Source: Clostridia bacterium
Lineage (GTDB): Bacteria > Bacillota > Clostridia > Oscillospirales > CAG-272
Direction: 5' to 3'
Length of the DNA: 51,668 nt
Assembly (NCBI GenBank): GCA_900753295.1
Contig: CAADYQ010000151.1
Coordinates: 1 to 51,668, forward strand
Within the stretch, counting starts at the first letter, position 1. Every line of letters begins with the position of its first letter. Position numbers and translations under genes: made by a program. Under the pieces are notes generated by a model. It was not told the DNA's origin. It ran no database searches and saw only the letters and a list, made by a program, of their open reading frames with translations. Positions 49,917 through 51,668 of the stretch are shown here, one piece after another.

Positions 49917-50409
49917 ATCATGTCACGAACATTCACATTGAGTTCATATTTCTGGTGTATACTTATCTTGTGTTCGGCATAGGCGTTTGCCGCGAAAGCG
50001 GGGCGCAGCGGCGCGCGGGAAGTATCCCGGCGTGTTCCGGCGTCGGGCACATCAGTGGTTAACGAAAAAAATCAAAGCCCAAGCCGGATATTTCCGGCAG
50101 CCGGCAAGGATTTTTCTTCGCGCGGTTCGACTCCGCCTCCAAAACACCTTGTAAGTGTTTTTTTAATTTGAATTCTTCGGAATTCAAGCTCAATCGGCGA
50201 AGGCTGACGACGCCCTGCCCTGTGCAGCGCCTCATGCGCCTTGCCGTTCCGGGGATACCGCGCGCGCCGCCGCGAGCCAGACTGTGGCTTTTTAGCCGCA
50301 GTTCCGCTCAAAGACTGCACACGCTCAACCGGGATGCCGCGCATGAAGCGCGGGCGGATGTCCGCCTTCGCCACCCATCATCGACTACCGACAAAAGGAA
50401 GGTGTTAAA
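49917..50409. other. Gene-free, highly structured region
   Basis: No plausible protein frame with a ribosome site lies here. Visible structures include GGGA-AGTA-TCCC (50018-50029), a ten-pair stem GAAAAAAATC / GATTTTTCTTC with one mismatch enclosing GCCGG-ATATTT-CCGGC, a tRNA T-arm-like GCGG-TTCGACT-CCGC (about 50123-50137), a terminator-like hairpin (50141-50164), TTGAATTC-TTCG-GAATTCAA (50168-50187), TGTGGC-TTTTTA-GCCGCA-like and GGCGGA-TG-TCCGCC hairpins. A TATACT box at 49958-49963 lacks a well-spaced -35. It may hold a non-coding RNA and the leader of the SPFH gene. Confidence 0.5.
50141..50165 (+). terminator. Terminator-like hairpin
   Basis: AAAACAC (50141-50147) / GTGTTTT (50155-50161), loop CTTGTAA, within a run of seven Ts. 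It directly follows a T-arm-like sequence, as expected at the end of a small RNA gene. Confidence 0.6.
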
Positions 50410-51519
50410 ATGAAAAAAATGTCATTTACAGTGAACGGCTCCGAATGCGGCCTGATGTATAAAAAAGGCAAGCTTGCGGCAGTTCTCGGTCCAGGCAAAT
50501 ATTCAACGCTCGGAAGCCGCGAGTATAGTTCAATGTCCTCCGATTCCGACATAATCGCGCTAACAGGCTGCACAGCCGATGCACTCCGCAAAGCCGACGG
50601 CGCAGACAGCATCACCATAACCGATGTTGCCGACCGCACGATCGCTCTTCATTATGTTGACGGTCACTTTGTCGGTGCGCTCAACGCGGGCACGCATGCC
50701 TTCTTCAATGCAGCCGGCAAGCATGAATTCAAAACCGTTGACACATCCGATCCGGTCGTGTCCGACGATATTCCCGAATATATTTTTGAAACGCTTTCGG
50801 GAAGATATTACACCGAGATCCATGTGAGCGAATATCAGAAGGCGCGCGTTTACTTCAACAACAAGCTCCACGCGGTGCTTGATGCGGGGCGCTATTTCTT
50901 CTGGAACACCGAAAACACGGTGTCCTTCGACTTTGTTGACACCCGTCTGCTCCAGTGCGACATTCCCGGTCAGGAAATGCTGACGCGCGACAAGGTGACT
51001 ATCCGCGTGAATTTTGTCTGCAATTACAAGATCACCGACTTTGTAAAGATCTCCGCTGAGGTAGATAACTATGAGAACCAGCTCTACACCGCCGCACAGT
51101 TATCGCTTCGCGAATATGTCGGTGCGCACACGCTCGACGAGATACTTGAAAACAAAAAGGACATGGGACGCGCGGTGCTTGGCGAGCTTACGGTAAAGGC
51201 GAAGGATCTTTATATCGATATAAAGAGCGCCGATGTCAAGGATATAATCCTGCCCGGCGAAATACGCGACATTATGAATTCCGTGCTGGCTGCCGAAAAG
51301 CAGGCGCAGGCGAACGTAATAACCCGCCGCGAGGAGGTCGCTTCCACGCGCTCACTGCTCAACACAGCAAAGCTTATGGAGGAAAACGCGACGCTTTACA
51401 AGCTCAAGGAGCTTGAATATGTTGAAAAGATATGCCGCAATGTAGGCAACATCAATGTGACCGGCGGCGATATGCTCTCTCAACTTACCGAGATACTTCG
51501 CGGACATAAGGAAAATTAA
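50410..51519 (+). CDS. SPFH/slipin-like protein without a membrane anchor
   Basis: 369 residues. The N-terminal ~120 form a beta-rich part in which the motif (K/N)xKLxAVLxxGxYxxx appears at about 19-30 and again at about 151-162 (NNKLHAVLDAGRYFFW). Then an SPFH/band-7 domain (QEMLTRDKVTIRVNFVCNYKITD, YTAAQLSLREYVGAHTLDEIL) and a C-terminal helical coiled coil (VLAAEKQAQANVITRREEVA). Slipins form oligomers at membranes; here no N-terminal hydrophobic span is seen, so it would be soluble or peripheral. AAAGGAAGG precedes the ATG at 50410. It is a single gene ending in a family-type hairpin. Confidence 0.9.
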   Translation: MKKMSFTVNGSECGLMYKKGKLAAVLGPGKYSTLGSREYSSMSSDSDIIALTGCTADALRKADGADSITITDVADRTIALHYVDGHFVGALNAGTHAFFNAAGKHEFKTVDTSDPVVSDDIPEYIFETLSGRYYTEIHVSEYQKARVYFNNKLHAVLDAGRYFFWNTENTVSFDFVDTRLLQCDIPGQEMLTRDKVTIRVNFVCNYKITDFVKISAEVDNYENQLYTAAQLSLREYVGAHTLDEILENKKDMGRAVLGELTVKAKDLYIDIKSADVKDIILPGEIRDIMNSVLAAEKQAQANVITRREEVASTRSLLNTAKLMEENATLYKLKELEYVEKICRNVGNINVTGGDMLSQLTEILRGHKEN

Positions 51520-51534
51520 ATCAGCTAAAAATCA

Positions 51535-51572
51535 ATCGGGGCGCCGCGCATATGCGAGACGCCCCGATATTT
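51535..51572 (+). terminator. Terminator of the SPFH gene (hairpin family)
   Basis: ATCGGGGCG / CGCCCCGAT outer stem with inner CGC-ATAT-GCG tip, then ATATTTGTT. The remaining 95 bases of the window show no gene. Confidence 0.8.
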
Positions 51573-51668
51573 GTTGGCTTTTTATTTTGGCTCTATGTCA
51601 ATAGTTGGGGTGAAAAAAACTGACGAAACCATAAGTAACCATTGAATAGCATAGGGAAAGCGTCACGA

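Noticed and set aside
50041..50145. A tRNA or tmRNA gene
   Set aside because: AGTGGTTAAC and GGTTCGACTCC look like D-loop and T-arm, but no acceptor stem, no 5' partner and no anticodon arm can be formed; reported only as a T-arm-like element.
1..51668. CRISPR array, prophage or transposon
   Set aside because: No regularly spaced repeats, cas genes, integrase, transposase or phage structural genes were recognised; the S24 repressor alone does not show a prophage.

Overview
The window looks like a chromosomal segment of an anaerobic, spore-forming Clostridia-type Firmicute, probably an uncultured gut or rumen lineage. The evidence is a germination protease next to a SpoIIP-like protein, a YtfJ-type spore protein, Feo iron uptake, a two-gene SufC/SufB-like Fe-S system, many lipoprotein solute-binding proteins, strong purine-rich ribosome sites, and sigma-A promoters of the TTGACA-17-TATAAT type. 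GC is moderately high. No rRNA, confident tRNA, CRISPR array, transposase or integrase was seen.

Layout. 1-3600: two minus-strand lipoproteins (the first cut by the window edge) face a ceramidase-like hydrolase. 3653-8360: a minus-strand run of HD-domain protein, acetyltransferase, MATE exporter and GH36 alpha-galactosidase. 8410-10814: an ABC-class ATPase gene behind an elaborate leader (16-codon leader peptide, tandem terminators, competing pairings), bracketed by an imperfect 28-30 bp direct repeat. 10872-12669: a small membrane protein with an XRE/TPR regulator. 12704-14367: a cupin, an S24-type repressor, and divergently a small membrane protein whose promoter holds a palindrome. 14380-16485: the sporulation pair gpr-spoIIP. 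16700-20540: two strongly expressed-looking orphan lipoproteins. 20583-24120: a heterodimeric ABC exporter. 24235-27467: a GHL10 lipoprotein followed by the SufC/SufB-like pair. 27480-32043: a long minus-strand iron operon (feoA, feoA, feoB, Cys-rich FeoB partner, DtxR-family regulator, tiny membrane protein, HMA-domain protein, DUF2325 protein) preceded by palindromic operators. 32194-34706: a glutaminase-A-like protein and an acetyltransferase. 34706-37726: Nudix hydrolase, MFS transporter and GDPD. 37798-41090: TcdA-like dehydratase, an acyltransferase-fold protein lacking its catalytic His, RNase HI, and an anchored protein. 41143-49875: a co-directional housekeeping block lon, engB, M50 protease, scpA, scpB, DUF2953, ytfJ, D,D-carboxypeptidase, rluB and a small GNAT-like protein. 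49917-50409: a structured gene-free stretch. 50410-51519: an SPFH/slipin-like protein.

Working together. The iron operon reads as import (FeoAB) plus its own regulator, with three TTAGC-N4-GCTAA palindromes as likely binding sites. The lon-to-rluB block is typical clostridial housekeeping and sporulation synteny. The best candidates for something undescribed are the attenuator-controlled ATPase locus (8410-10814) and the S24 repressor/small-membrane-protein pair (13072-14367). Also notable is a family of near-identical terminator hairpins with a CGCTAATGCG-like tip behind many unrelated genes.

All calls come from reading sequence and translated proteins by eye. No homology search or RNA folding was run, so family names rest on recognised motifs.
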